DNA from: Streptomyces sp. GKU 895
GTDB taxonomy: Bacteria > Actinomycetota > Actinomycetes > Streptomycetales > Streptomycetaceae
Direction: 5' to 3'
Assembly (NCBI GenBank): GCA_002027195.1
Contig: MWJO01000024.1
Location: forward strand, 1-64,000
DNA: 64,000 bases
Positions 36,588-45,667 of the stretch are shown in pieces. How positions within the stretch are numbered: position 1 is the first letter of the stretch; each line of letters opens with the position of its first letter. The notes below the pieces were generated by a model. That model worked only from the letters and a program-made list of their open reading frames with translations, was not told the DNA's origin and did no database searches. The translations under genes and the position numbers were made by a program.

Positions 36588-36700
36588 GATGCGGACCTCT
36601 TCGTTCGCCACCGATATGTGCGCATTGCGTGAATATGTTCGCCACGTGAAACAAGATTCACCTGCTCACCGCATGCTCCGCGCGCCCCCCGGGCCATGTC

Positions 36701-36730
36701 AAGGGCCGCCCGGATGCCCGGACGGCCCTT
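36701..36730 (-). terminator. Terminator of the small secreted protein gene
   Basis: AAGGGCCGCCCGG and CCGGACGGCCCTT form a 13-bp stem with one mismatch and a 4-nt loop. It lies 43 bases past the stop of the gene at 36773-37063 and before the aldehyde dehydrogenase start, so it should insulate the two transcripts. Confidence 0.7.
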
Positions 36731-36772
36731 GGTGTGGACGTGCGCGTACGACTCCGTACGCGGATCAGACGA

Positions 36773-37063
36773 CTACTGGATACCCGGCAGCAGCCCGGTG
36801 ACCGGGGCGGCCAGGTCGGTGATCTGGGTCAGCTGGTTGAGGTCGTTCAGACGGTTGAGCTGGGCCAGCTGCTCGGACGGGCGCGGGATCTCGGCCTTGC
36901 GCTCCGCGGGGATGTCGCTCACGGACAGTGAGTCGAGCGTGGCGATCGGGCTGAGCTGGGCGGCGTCGGCGTCCGCGGGGGCCGCGCTCGTCATCGGGGC
37001 GGCGAGGCCGGTGACACCGGCGGCGAGACCGACGACGGCGACGATACGTCGAGTGGAGATCAT
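36773..37063 (-). CDS. Small secreted protein of unknown function, 96 residues
   Basis: The product has a Sec signal peptide (ISTRRIVAVVGLAAGVTGLA, cut near SAAPA at about residue 28). The mature part of about 68 residues is rich in Leu, Asn and Gln (LAQLNRLNDLNQLTQITDL) and ends PVTGLLPGIQ. Similar short Leu/Asn repeat exported proteins are frequent in Streptomyces and have no known role. The ATG at 37063 lacks a clear ribosome binding site. A terminator follows the gene. It might be a cell-surface or hyphal protein, but nothing in the sequence proves this. Confidence 0.65.
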   Translation of the reverse strand: MISTRRIVAVVGLAAGVTGLAAPMTSAAPADADAAQLSPIATLDSLSVSDIPAERKAEIPRPSEQLAQLNRLNDLNQLTQITDLAAPVTGLLPGIQ

Positions 37064-37179
37064 GTCGTGAGCAACGCCGGCACGCGCGGCGCGGACACGG
37101 GTGCCGGGCGGCTCTCACCCGTCAGGCGCAGTGCCCGGGTTGCGCTTGCCGAGACCGGCGGGGCGGAGGAGTCTCGAAG

Positions 37180-37221
37180 GTGAGACCCGGGCGGCCCCTC
37201 CCCTCGGGCCGCGGGCCTCAC
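37180..37221 (+). promoter_or_regulatory. 5' UTR hairpin touching the ribosome binding site
   Basis: GTGAG/CTCAC, CCCG/CGGG and CGGCCC/GGGCCG stack into a stem of about 15 bp with an 8-nt loop and small bulges. The hairpin ends at 37221 and the Shine-Dalgarno AGGAGG begins at 37222. Such a structure could stabilise the mRNA or tune ribosome access to the next gene. Confidence 0.45.
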
Positions 37222-37232
37222 AGGAGGTCATC

Positions 37233-37586
37233 ATGGGCGCGTTCAGCACGGAGACATTGCGTCAGGGCATCGAGGGAGACAAGGCCGCGAATCTGCTGTC
37301 GCTCTACGCGGACGACGCGGAGCTGCGCATCGTGGACCGCAACACCCAGCCCAGCAATCCACGGGTCCTGCACGGCCGGAGCGAGATCGGCGAGCTTCTG
37401 GAGGACGTCTACAGCCGCGACATCAAGGCGCACAAGCTGGAGAAGTGCATCATGCAGGGCGACCAGGTCGCGTACACGGAGTCCTGCGAGTACTCGGACG
37501 GGGTCCGGGTCTTCGCCGAATCCATGATCACGCTGCGGGACGGCAAGATCGCCGAACAGATCATGCTCCAGGCATGGGACGAGTAG
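37233..37586 (+). CDS. SnoaL-like (NTF2 fold) protein
   Basis: This 117-residue protein fits the SnoaL-like/NTF2 fold: LLSLYADDAELRIVDR, VLHGRSEIGELLEDVYSRDI and FAESMITLRDGKIAEQIMLQ. Members include polyketide cyclases, isomerases and non-catalytic binding proteins. The ATG at 37233 has a perfect AGGAGG five bases upstream, and a strong hairpin directly precedes that site. A second hairpin follows the stop. No biosynthetic genes adjoin it, so the substrate or partner is unknown. Confidence 0.75.
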   Translation: MGAFSTETLRQGIEGDKAANLLSLYADDAELRIVDRNTQPSNPRVLHGRSEIGELLEDVYSRDIKAHKLEKCIMQGDQVAYTESCEYSDGVRVFAESMITLRDGKIAEQIMLQAWDE

Positions 37587-37599
37587 GGAGAAGTCTGCC

Positions 37600-37636
37600 G
37601 AAGGTCCAGATCACGTCCCGGTTGACCTGGACCTTC
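37600..37636 (+). terminator. Hairpin after the SnoaL-like gene
   Basis: GAAGGTCCAG (37600-37609) and CTGGACCTTC (37627-37636) are perfect inverted repeats with a 17-nt loop, 14 bases past the stop codon. It is a likely terminator or 3'-end stabiliser; the T content downstream is low. Confidence 0.55.
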
Positions 37637-37921
37637 TCGGCGCGTGCGGGCCTCGGCCGGTCGTTCCCGGTGCGCTCCCGGCGCACCCTGCCGGCCGCGA
37701 CGGCGGCCCGGCTGGCGTCCGCCGCACTGCTGCGGTCGGCGCTACGACGGACCCGGCCCCGCGCGCTCCCCCCCGACCCCGCACCGCCGGATCAGGAGGC
37801 GCCGGGGTTAGTCTGGGGGCGGGCCGTGACTGGCGCTGAGGTGGAGCACCACCGGGGAGCGGCCCGTACGACATGAAGCCGTGCGCCTGGGCGAACCCGA
37901 CTGTCAGCCCAGGAGTGGATC
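37637..37921 (+). promoter_or_regulatory. Intergenic region before folD
   Basis: I see no convincing gene in this stretch. The codon pattern is poor in all frames. TAGTCT at 37809-37814 is a good -10 candidate, which would leave a leader of about 100 nt before the folD start. An AGGAG ribosome binding site lies just before 37922. Confidence 0.35.
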
Positions 37922-38791
37922 ATGACCCAGGCACGTCTCATAGACGGCACCGCGCTCGCCCGACGCATCGTCGAGGACACCGCCGAGCGCGCCGCCGACC
38001 TCACCGCACGCACCGGCACGACGCCGTGTCTCGCGACCGTACTGGTCGGTGCGGACCCCGCCTCCGTGACGTACGTCCGGATGAAGCAGAACCGTTCCCG
38101 CAAGGCCGGGATCGCCTCCCGGCACGTGGAGCTGCCCGCGGCGACCACGACCGAGGAACTGGTGAGCACGCTCCGGCAGCTCTCCGCCGACCCCGCCGTG
38201 CACGGCATCCTGCTCCAGCACCCCATGGGCGCCCACATCGACGAGCGGGCCGCGTTCGAGGCGATCGCCCCCGAGAAGGACGTCGACGGCGTCACCTTCG
38301 CCTCGTTCGCGACGATGAGCTTCGGGCTGCCGGGCTTCGTGTCCTGCACGCCCGGCGGCATCATGCGGCTCCTCGACGCCTACGACGTCGACCCGTCCGG
38401 CAAGCGGGCCGTGGTCGTCGGCCGCAGCGCGATCCTCGGCAAGCCCGCCGGCATGCTGCTGCTCGCCCGGGACGCGACGGTGACGTACTGCCACTCCCGT
38501 ACGGCGGACCTGTCGGCGGCCGTACGGGAGGCGGACATCGTGGTCGCCGCCGTGGGCCGGCCGAAGCTCATCAAGGGCCAGGACATCAAGCCCGGCGCGG
38601 TCGTGATCGACGCCGGCTACAACCCGGGCAACATCGGCGACGTCGACTTCGACTCCGCGGTGGAACGGGCCTCCCTGATCACCCCGGTGCCGGGCGGCGT
38701 CGGTCCGATGACGATCGCGACACTGCTGGAGCAGACGGTGGACGCGGCCGCCCGGCAGCTCGGGGTGGGTCAGCCCGTCCAGGCGCTGTAG
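37922..38791 (+). CDS. folD: Methylenetetrahydrofolate dehydrogenase/methenyltetrahydrofolate cyclohydrolase
   Basis: This 289-residue bifunctional enzyme interconverts 5,10-methylene-, 5,10-methenyl- and 10-formyl-tetrahydrofolate in the cytosol. Visible family motifs are ATVLVGADPASVTYVRMKQN with the catalytic lysine region, GILLQHPMGAHID, EKDVDGVT, VVVGRSAILGKPAGMLLL (NADP binding) and ITPVPGGVGPMTIATLL. In the canonical enzyme VGRS is followed by xIVG, and the present SAILGKP fits. Many Streptomyces carry more than one folD; this copy lies away from purine genes. Its end overlaps the convergent gene by 22 bases. Confidence 0.92.
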   Translation: MTQARLIDGTALARRIVEDTAERAADLTARTGTTPCLATVLVGADPASVTYVRMKQNRSRKAGIASRHVELPAATTTEELVSTLRQLSADPAVHGILLQHPMGAHIDERAAFEAIAPEKDVDGVTFASFATMSFGLPGFVSCTPGGIMRLLDAYDVDPSGKRAVVVGRSAILGKPAGMLLLARDATVTYCHSRTADLSAAVREADIVVAAVGRPKLIKGQDIKPGAVVIDAGYNPGNIGDVDFDSAVERASLITPVPGGVGPMTIATLLEQTVDAAARQLGVGQPVQAL

Positions 38792-39662
38792 TCCATGACG
38801 TCACCGGCTTTCACGCCGTACTCGGGCTCCGCCTTCGTGAAGGTGGTCTCCAGGCCGAGTACGCGCCGGTGGCCGGGTCCATGATCAGCATGCGGCGGGT
38901 GCCGGACTGCTCGTACACGTACGCCTGTCCGCGCCGCCCCAGCCGGTCCGTCACCTGCCCCACCGGCTTCAACCCGTCGGTGCCCGCGAGCAGTTGGGCC
39001 AGCGCGGCCGTCTCGCGGGCGCCGAGGTGCCAGGTGTCGAGCACGTAGTCCACGGCGTCCAGGAGTTCGCCCGTGTCCAGCGGGGTCTTGCTGTACGCGG
39101 CCTCCTGGAGATAGGCGCGCAGCCGGGCCACGTCGTGCGGGGGCGGGGACTGCGGCGGGGCGTCGCTCCAACTGGGCGGGTACGTCCGGGTGGTGCGGTG
39201 CCGGCCGTCGTCGACGGTCTCCGTGTGGCTGTCGTCGGCGTTCCAGCGGACGATGCGTTCCTCGGGGTAGGTGATCGGCGGCGTGTCGTCACTCATGCCG
39301 AGGCTCCAGGTCCGCACGTGGGTGCCCTTGCGGAGCACGGCCGAACCGTCCGCCGCCCGCGCCCGCTCCGCCAGGGTCTCCAGGGGTACGGGGGTGGAGT
39401 CGGCCCGTACGACCAGCGGGCGGGGGCGCGGCGGCCGCCGGGGGCGGTGGTCTGGGCCGGTGAACAGCAGGGCCGAGACCAGCGCGGCGACGACTCCGCC
39501 GGCCGCCAGCCCCCAGTACAGCCGGGGGCGGCGGGCGGTCCGCTGCCGCAGCAGCGCGTCGAGCCGGCGCTCGGCGTGGTGGTCGAGGGGGCCGTCGCCG
39601 TAGTGGGGGCCGTCGGTGGGCACGGGGTTGGCGCGGCGCAGGAGGTCGAGTTCGTCAGCCAT
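38770..39662 (-). CDS. Membrane-anchored protein paired with the ECF sigma factor (CU044_5270-like, one frameshift)
   Basis: This protein of about 297 residues has a cytoplasmic N-terminus of about 48 residues ([13 protein letters not shown]), one membrane segment (LYWGLAAGGVVAALVSALLF) and an extracytoplasmic domain. Its start overlaps the end of the sigma factor gene by 8 bases. Proteins in this position and layout, known as CU044_5270 family, are thought to be anti-sigma factors or sensors. Near 38860 one C is missing. Adding it replaces GAYSAWR by GRVLGLETTFTKAEPEYG and gives an 894-nt frame ending at 38770. The regulatory role is inferred from context. Confidence 0.72.
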
Positions 39663-40194
39663 GGCCGTTCTCCTTCACAGCGGCGGTGGTCGTGGGGCAC
39701 ATCCGGTCGATCTCGGCTCTCAGCCGGCGCCGGGCCCGGTGCAGCCGCATCGACGCGGCGCGGCGGCCGCAGCCGAGGACGACGGCGACCTCCTCGATGC
39801 CGAGTTCCTCCCACGCGGTGAGCCGCAGCACCTCCCGGTCGGCCGGGGAGAGCCGGGCGAGGGCGTCGTGCACCCAGGCGCCGGGGGTCTCCGCTTCCGG
39901 GCCCTCCTCGATGTGCCGCCCGTGTGCCGTGTCGTCGTTGCCCAGCCGGTCCACCAGGCGCCGCCGGCGCCCGTGTCCGCGTACCGCGTTGGCCAGGCAG
40001 TTGCGTGCCACGCCGTACAACCAGGGCAGCGGGGCCGGCGGCAGGTCGGCGCGGCGTCGCCAGGCGACGGTGAACACCTCCGCCACCACTTCCTCCACCT
40101 CGCTCGGCCGCCCGTCCAGTCGCCGCGCGACATAGCGGCTGACCGCCCAGTAGTGCTCGCGATAGGCAGCGGCGAAGTCGTCGTCGTTGCTCAT
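39655..40194 (-). CDS. ECF-type RNA polymerase sigma factor
   Basis: This 179-residue sigma-70 family protein has region 2 ([57 protein letters not shown]) and region 4 ([20 protein letters not shown], then [20 protein letters not shown]). It would direct RNA polymerase to a small regulon. I chose the ATG at 40194 since region 2 begins shortly after it; upstream sequence in frame has no sigma character. The coupled downstream membrane protein probably controls its activity. The promoters it recognises cannot be read from this window. Confidence 0.85.
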   Translation of the reverse strand: MSNDDDFAAAYREHYWAVSRYVARRLDGRPSEVEEVVAEVFTVAWRRRADLPPAPLPWLYGVARNCLANAVRGHGRRRRLVDRLGNDDTAHGRHIEEGPEAETPGAWVHDALARLSPADREVLRLTAWEELGIEEVAVVLGCGRRAASMRLHRARRRLRAEIDRMCPTTTAAVKENGHG

Positions 40195-40300
40195 GTTCCG
40201 TTCGTGTCCGGCACCCTCGGGATCGTCACAGCCGTCCTCGGTGATTCTCCTCGCCTCCCCGAGGTGTGACGTCCGGGCGGGGCGCGGACACAGGCGGGGC

Positions 40301-41896
40301 ATGAGACACCTGAAGTGGCTGACGACCACGGATCACAAGACGATCGGGACGCTGTACCTCGTCACGTCGTTCGCGTTCTTCTGCATCGGTGGCGTTATGG
40401 CGCTGCTCATGCGCGCCGAGCTCGCCCGGCCTGGTCTGCAGATCATGTCGAACGAGCAGTTCAACCAGGCGTTCACGATGCACGGCACGATCATGCTGCT
40501 GATGTTCGCGACGCCGCTGTTCGCCGGCTTCGCGAACTGGATCATGCCGCTCCAGATCGGCGCCCCCGACGTCGCCTTCCCCCGCCTGAACATGTTCGCC
40601 TACTGGCTGTACCTGTTCGGCTCGCTCATCGCGGTCGGCGGCTTCCTCACCCCGCAGGGCGCGGCCGACTTCGGCTGGTTCGCCTACAGCCCGCTCTCCG
40701 ACGCCGTCCGCAGCCCGGGTGTCGGCGCCGACATGTGGATCATGGGTCTGGCCTTCTCCGGCTTCGGCACCATCCTCGGCTCGGTCAACTTCATCACCAC
40801 CATCATCTGCATGCGCGCGCCGGGCATGACCATGTTCCGCATGCCGATCTTCGTGTGGAACGTGCTGCTGACCGCCGTCCTGGTCCTGCTCGCCTTCCCG
40901 GTCCTCGCGGCCGCGCTGTTCGCGCTGGAGGCGGACCGCAAGTTCGGCGCCCACGTCTTCGACGCCGCCAACGGCGGGGCCCTGCTGTGGCAACACCTCT
41001 TCTGGTTCTTCGGCCATCCAGAGGTGTACATCATCGCGCTGCCGTTCTTCGGCATCATCTCCGAGGTCATCCCGGTCTTCTCCCGCAAGCCGATGTTCGG
41101 CTACATGGGCCTGATCGGCGCCACGATCGCGATCGCCGGCCTGTCCGTGACGGTGTGGGCCCACCACATGTACGTCACCGGCGGTGTGCTGCTGCCGTTC
41201 TTCTCCTTCATGACGTTCCTCATCGCCGTTCCGACGGGCGTGAAGTTCTTCAACTGGATCGGCACGATGTGGAAGGGCTCGCTGTCCTTCGAGACCCCGA
41301 TGCTCTGGGCAACCGGCTTCCTGGTCACGTTCGTCTTCGGTGGCCTGACGGGCGTGATGCTCGCGTCGCCGCCCCTCGACTTCGCGGTCTCCGACTCCTA
41401 CTTCGTCGTCGCCCACTTCCATTACGTCGTCTTCGGGACGGTCGTCTTCGCGATGTTCTCCGGCTTCCACTTCTGGTGGCCGAAGTTCACCGGCAGGATG
41501 CTCGACGAGCGCCTCGGCAAGATCACGTTCTGGACGCTGTTCATCGGCTTCCACGGCACGTTCCTCGTCCAGCACTGGCTGGGGGTGAACGGCATGCAGC
41601 GCCGGATTCCGGACTATCTGGCGGTGGAGGGCCTGACACCCCTCAACACCCTGTCGAGCATCTTCTCGCTCGTGCTCGGCGCCTCGCTCCTGCCCTTCTT
41701 CTACAACATCTGGAAGACGGCCAAGTACGGCACACCGGTCACGACCGACGACCCCTGGGGCTACGGCCGCTCCCTGGAGTGGGCGACCAGCTGTCCCCCG
41801 CCGCGGCACAACTTCCTCACCCTGCCCCGTGTCCGCAGTGAGTCCCCCGCGTACGACATGCACCACGCCCCGGCACCGGAGTTGACGGCACAGTGA
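40301..41896 (+). CDS. ctaD: Cytochrome c oxidase subunit I (aa3 type)
   Basis: This 531-residue heme-copper oxidase subunit has twelve membrane segments. Metal ligands are visible: heme a His in [12 protein letters not shown], Cu-B His plus the cross-linked Tyr in [15 protein letters not shown], the Cu-B pair in [11 protein letters not shown], and heme a3/heme a His in [11 protein letters not shown]. It reduces oxygen to water and pumps protons. Subunits II and III and the bc1 genes, normally linked to ctaD in Streptomyces, are absent. This is therefore probably a second copy that must borrow the other subunits. The ATG at 40301 is preceded by AGGCGGGG. It overlaps the next small gene by four bases. 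Confidence 0.92.
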   Translation: MRHLKWLTTTDHKTIGTLYLVTSFAFFCIGGVMALLMRAELARPGLQIMSNEQFNQAFTMHGTIMLLMFATPLFAGFANWIMPLQIGAPDVAFPRLNMFAYWLYLFGSLIAVGGFLTPQGAADFGWFAYSPLSDAVRSPGVGADMWIMGLAFSGFGTILGSVNFITTIICMRAPGMTMFRMPIFVWNVLLTAVLVLLAFPVLAAALFALEADRKFGAHVFDAANGGALLWQHLFWFFGHPEVYIIALPFFGIISEVIPVFSRKPMFGYMGLIGATIAIAGLSVTVWAHHMYVTGGVLLPFFSFMTFLIAVPTGVKFFNWIGTMWKGSLSFETPMLWATGFLVTFVFGGLTGVMLASPPLDFAVSDSYFVVAHFHYVVFGTVVFAMFSGFHFWWPKFTGRMLDERLGKITFWTLFIGFHGTFLVQHWLGVNGMQRRIPDYLAVEGLTPLNTLSSIFSLVLGASLLPFFYNIWKTAKYGTPVTTDDPWGYGRSLEWATSCPPPRHNFLTLPRVRSESPAYDMHHAPAPELTAQ

Positions 41897-42204
41897 CGTT
41901 CTTCAACGACATCGAGGGCCATCTGCTGCTCGCCGCCACCCGGCAGGAAGGCCGCACGGCCGCCGAGCGGTTCACCGCACCCCTGCACTGGCTGACGGAC
42001 AGTCAGCGGACCGAGCTGGAGCATCGCTTCGAGGCGGAGTACCTCGCACTCGCCCGCACCTCCTGGCAGCGCACGGCAGTGCGGGCGGCGAGTCTGCGGG
42101 ACGAGTACGAGGCGAGGTACCGGACGCTGCGCCGACGACTGCTGGCGGGTCTGCTGCTCACCTGCGCGGCGGTCGTCGGCGCCTTCGCCTTCTGTCCGCG
42201 CTAG
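41893..42204 (+). CDS. Small C-terminally anchored membrane protein, 103 residues
   Basis: The product has a charged helical N-terminal part ([32 protein letters not shown]) and a single C-terminal membrane helix ([18 protein letters not shown]). The GTG start overlaps the ctaD stop (GTGA), so it is translationally coupled to the oxidase subunit. It could be an accessory or assembly protein of this oxidase copy, but no family motif proves that. Its TAG stop interlocks through CTAG with the stop of the convergent alpha-galactosidase gene. Confidence 0.7.
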   Translation: MTFFNDIEGHLLLAATRQEGRTAAERFTAPLHWLTDSQRTELEHRFEAEYLALARTSWQRTAVRAASLRDEYEARYRTLRRRLLAGLLLTCAAVVGAFAFCPR

Positions 42205-44167
42205 TTCTGCGTCCACTTCTGGTTGCTCTGGCCGTTGCACGTCCACAGCACCATCAGCGTGCCGTTCGCCGTGGCGGCGTTGTAGGCGTCGAGGCACAGA
42301 CCGGCGTTGACGTTGGTGATGGTGCCGTCGCTGTTGACGTTCCACTTCTGGTTGTTCTGGCCGTTGCAGGTCCAGATGATGACCTTGGTGCCGTTGGAGG
42401 TCCCGCTGTTGTCGGCGTCGAGGCACTTGTTGCCGTACACGACGAGTTCCTTGCGGGAGGTGTACGTCCACTGCTGGTTCTGGCCGCCGTTGCAGTCCCA
42501 GAGCTCGGCCTGGGTGCCGTTGGTGAGGGTGTTGTCGAAGACGTCGAGGCAGCGGCCGGAGCCGCTCCCCGTCACCAGGGTGCTGTTCGCGCCGGGCAGC
42601 GGGCGGACGGTGATGTCGGCGAGCGTGGGCGCGCCCGTGAAGGTCAGCGTGTTCGAGGAGCCCTTGGACAGGCCGGCCATGACCGAGATCGTGCCCTGGG
42701 AGGCTCCGGTGGGCGGGAAGGAGACGGTCGTCGAGCCCTGGCCGTTGACCTTGAGGGTGGCGGTGCGGGCACTGGAGGTGTTGTTGGTGTAAGCGACGTC
42801 GACGGTCTTGATCCCGGTGCTTCCGGCGGCCACACCGGTGAAGCTCGCCGTGCCGGTGTAGGTGGTGGCCGGCTGCTCGGTGCCGCCGGTGACCGTCAGC
42901 ATCACGGAGCCGCCCGCCGGGACACTGGTGGTGTAACTCGTGCCGTACGAGCCGAGGTCGGCGCGGGCCCACAGGTCACGGACGGTGGCGTTCGCGTTGG
43001 TGAGACCGAGGTCGGACCAGCGGACGGTGATGTTGTGCGCGGCGGAGGTGCGGTTCATCAGCACGACGGCACGGTTGCCCTGGCCGGACAGGACCTTGCC
43101 GTACACCTGAAGGCCTGCGGTGTCCTCGGCGACCTTGACGCCCTGGAGGCCGCGCGCGTCCTGGTCGACGGCGATGACCTCGGGGTTCTTGAGGATGTTC
43201 GCCGTCTCGGTGGACATGGTGGCCAGGTTGTTGCCGGCCAGGAGGGGTGCGCCGGAGAGGGCCCACAGGTTCATGTGGGTGCGGTTCTGGGCGGCGGTGA
43301 AGCCGGACATGCCGACCATCAGCATGTCGGGGTCGTTGTAGTAGCCGGTGTGCTGGGCGAGCGGGTGCAGTCCCTGGTCGAAGTTGGACAGCATGTTCGT
43401 CTGGGACGGGCTGTTGCCCCAGAAGATGATGTCGGTGCTGGTCCGGTACATCGGCGCGAGCCCGGGGGCCCAGTTCCAGGGGTTCTGGTTGCCCCAGTTG
43501 CAGATCGAGAGGGTGAGCGGACGTCCGGTGGCGGCCGTCGCCCTGGCCACCGCGTCGCTGATCGACTTGTACGTCGTCGCCGCGTCGAGGCCTTCCGCGT
43601 CACCGCCGCACCAGTCGACCTTCACGAAGTCGAAGCCCCACTGCGAGAACTGGAGCATGTCCTGGTCGTAGTAGCCCTCGCTGCCGGAACCGGGGGCCGC
43701 GGGGCGGCCGGTCGGGTAGTAATAGCCACAGCCGTCCTTGCCGGCGTCGGTGTAGATGCCCGCCTTCAGGCCCTTGCTGTGGATGTAGTCGGCGATGGCC
43801 TTCATGCCGCCGGGCCACTCGGACTCGTCGACGGTGATGTTCCCGGCGTTGTCCCGGGTGCCCTGCCACCATCCCTCGTCGATGTTGATGTACCTGTAGC
43901 CCGCGTCGGGCAGCCCCGCCGCCACGAACGCGTCGACCTGCTGCTCGATCACGTCGTGGTCGATGGCGGCGGCGAAGCTGTTCCAGGAGGCCCAGCCCAT
44001 CGGCGCGGCGGGCACGGCGATCTGCCGGCTCGTCGCCGCCTGGGCCGGGGCGGGCTGGGCGAAGAGCAGGGCGGCGGTGGCGGTCAGAGCGAGCACGACG
44101 GCGCGTACGACGGCGGATCCGGTACGGCGTACGCGCCGCCGCGGGGCGTGCGGGGTGCGGGAAACAT
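42201..44167 (-). CDS. Secreted GH27 alpha-galactosidase with ricin-type lectin domain (one frameshift)
   Basis: This exported glycosidase has about 655 residues. After the signal peptide comes a GH27 catalytic barrel (PMGWASWNSF, GYRYINIDEGWW, the nucleophile Asp in FDFVKVDWCGG, and YYNDPDMLMVG with the acid/base Asp). A beta-sandwich, a CBM35-like module (about residues 435-525) and a C-terminal ricin-B/CBM13 domain with QxW repeats (NQQWTY, NQKWNV, NQKWTQN) follow. It releases terminal alpha-galactose from polysaccharides. One C is missing in the signal peptide near 44145. Restoring it links MFPAPRTP to RRVRRTGSAVVRAVVLAL and fits the ATG at 44167 with its GAAGGAG site. Confidence 0.88.
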
Positions 44168-44206
44168 GCGGCTCCTTCGGAGGGGAGGAACGCTCGGCCC
44201 GGTCGA

Positions 44207-44234
44207 TATATAGAACAAGGACCGGAGAGTCGAA
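44207..44234 (-). promoter_or_regulatory. Probable promoter of the alpha-galactosidase gene
   Basis: On the minus strand TTCGAC (44234-44229) and TATATA (44212-44207) are spaced 16 bp apart, about 40 bp upstream of the start at 44167. The AT-rich -10 stands out in this GC-rich DNA. Confidence 0.5.
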
Positions 44235-44357
44235 CGTATCGCGCGCCGAAAGTAGAGCGGCGGGAGTCGGAAGTCAACGGCTGTGACAGGCGTGAACTCG
44301 CCCTTTCGCACGGGTCGTTCACCCCTCGCGGGCCGCGTTCCCGACATACTGACGCTC

Positions 44358-45602
44358 GTGCGCGTAGCAATCATGACGGCGGGTTCGCGGGGCGACGTGG
44401 CCCCCTTCACCGGGCTCGGGCACGGCCTGCTGCGGGCCGGGCACGAGGTCACCCTGGTCACGCACGGCTCCTTCGAGCCGCTGGTGGCAGGCTCGGGGCT
44501 CGGCTTCCACGCCCTGCCGGTGGACCCGCGGACGGTTCTGGAGTCCGAGCGCGGGAAAGGCCTGCACCGCAGTGCCACCGGCCCCGGCAAGCTACTGCGA
44601 GCGGTCACGATGGCACGGGCACTGGCGGGCACGATGGCCGACGACCTGGTGGCGGCGGCCCGCGCCGCCGACGCACTCCTCCTGTCGGCCTCCCTCGCTC
44701 CCCTCGGCCACACCATCGGGGAGGGCCTCTCCCTGCCGACCCTCGGCCTCAGCCTCCAACCGGTGGCCGGGACAAGGGAGTTCGCCCCGCCCATGCTCGG
44801 CGGCGGCTCCTGGGGCACGCTCGGCAACCGGCTGGCCGGACACGGCGTGAGCATGGCCATCGAGCACGTCTTCTCGTCGGTGGTCCCTGAGGTGCGCACC
44901 CGACTGGGCCTGGGACAGGTGCGCAGCGGCACGGCGCTGCGCCGCCGGGAGCGCCGCAACTGGCCCGTCCAGCACGGCTTCAGCCCACTGGTGGTGGCCC
45001 GGCCCCACGACTGGCGGCCCGGTCTGGACATCGCGGGCTACTGGTGGCCGTACGACGTCTCGACCGAACTCCCGTCAGATGTACGGGACTTCCTGGACGC
45101 GGGCCAGCCCCCGGTCTTCGTCGGCCTCGGCAGCGCCACCGTTCCCGACCCCGAACGCCTCAGCACCGAGATCGTGCGGGCACTGCGGCGGGCGGGGCTG
45201 CGTGGGGTGTTCCAGCAGGGCTGGGCCGGGCTCGCAGCCGACGGCGAGGACATGCTGACCGTCGGCGAGATCGCCCACTCGGTGCTCTTCCCGCACATGG
45301 CCGCGGTCGTCCATCACGCGGGGGCGGGAACGACGGGAGCGGGGCTGAGGGCCGGGGTGCCCGCGGTGCCGGTACCGATCCAGTTCGACGCGGGGTTCTG
45401 GTCGGAGCGGCTGGTCTCGCTGGGCGTGGCCCCGACGACGGTACCGCTCCGCCGCCTCACCACGGACAGACTGGCGTCGGCCTTGACGGCGATCGCGCGA
45501 GACGCCGGGTATCGGGAGCGAGCGCGAGAGCTGGGGGCACGCATTCGCAAGGAGGACGGGGTAGCCCCTGTGCTGGAGGCCGTGAACTGCCTGAGTGGGT
45601 GA
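44358..45602 (+). CDS. UDP-glycosyltransferase, GT1 family
   Basis: This 414-residue GT-B fold enzyme begins VRVAIMTAGSRGDVAPFTGL, typical of sterol or antibiotic glycosyltransferases. It has FVGLGSATVPDPERL at the start of the C-terminal half and a donor-binding motif VHHAGAGTTGAGLRAGVPAV near residue 320, then PIQFDAGFWSERL. It transfers a sugar from a nucleotide donor to a lipid or small molecule; macrolide-inactivating enzymes also belong here. The GTG at 44358 fits the family N-terminus. No Shine-Dalgarno sequence is present, and CATACT at 44344-44349 may give a leaderless transcript. Confidence 0.85.
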   Translation: MRVAIMTAGSRGDVAPFTGLGHGLLRAGHEVTLVTHGSFEPLVAGSGLGFHALPVDPRTVLESERGKGLHRSATGPGKLLRAVTMARALAGTMADDLVAAARAADALLLSASLAPLGHTIGEGLSLPTLGLSLQPVAGTREFAPPMLGGGSWGTLGNRLAGHGVSMAIEHVFSSVVPEVRTRLGLGQVRSGTALRRRERRNWPVQHGFSPLVVARPHDWRPGLDIAGYWWPYDVSTELPSDVRDFLDAGQPPVFVGLGSATVPDPERLSTEIVRALRRAGLRGVFQQGWAGLAADGEDMLTVGEIAHSVLFPHMAAVVHHAGAGTTGAGLRAGVPAVPVPIQFDAGFWSERLVSLGVAPTTVPLRRLTTDRLASALTAIARDAGYRERARELGARIRKEDGVAPVLEAVNCLSG

Positions 45603-45617
45603 GCAACAACGCCCTAC

Positions 45618-45640
45618 AGGGGCGCGGGGGAACTGCGCGA
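45618..45640 (+). repeat. Dispersed Streptomyces intergenic repeat, copy 1
   Basis: AGGGGCGCGGG followed by AACTGCGCGA occurs here and, inverted, at 47807-47828. This copy has one extra G in its G run. The element is often seen between Streptomyces genes, near gene ends. It lies 15 bases past the glycosyltransferase stop. Confidence 0.65.
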
Positions 45641-45667
45641 CCAGCCCCCACGGCGCCGCACAAGAAA

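Noticed and set aside
37637-37921. A gene between the SnoaL-like gene and folD
   Set aside because: Open frames exist on both strands, but none has a ribosome binding site, family motif or Streptomyces codon pattern.
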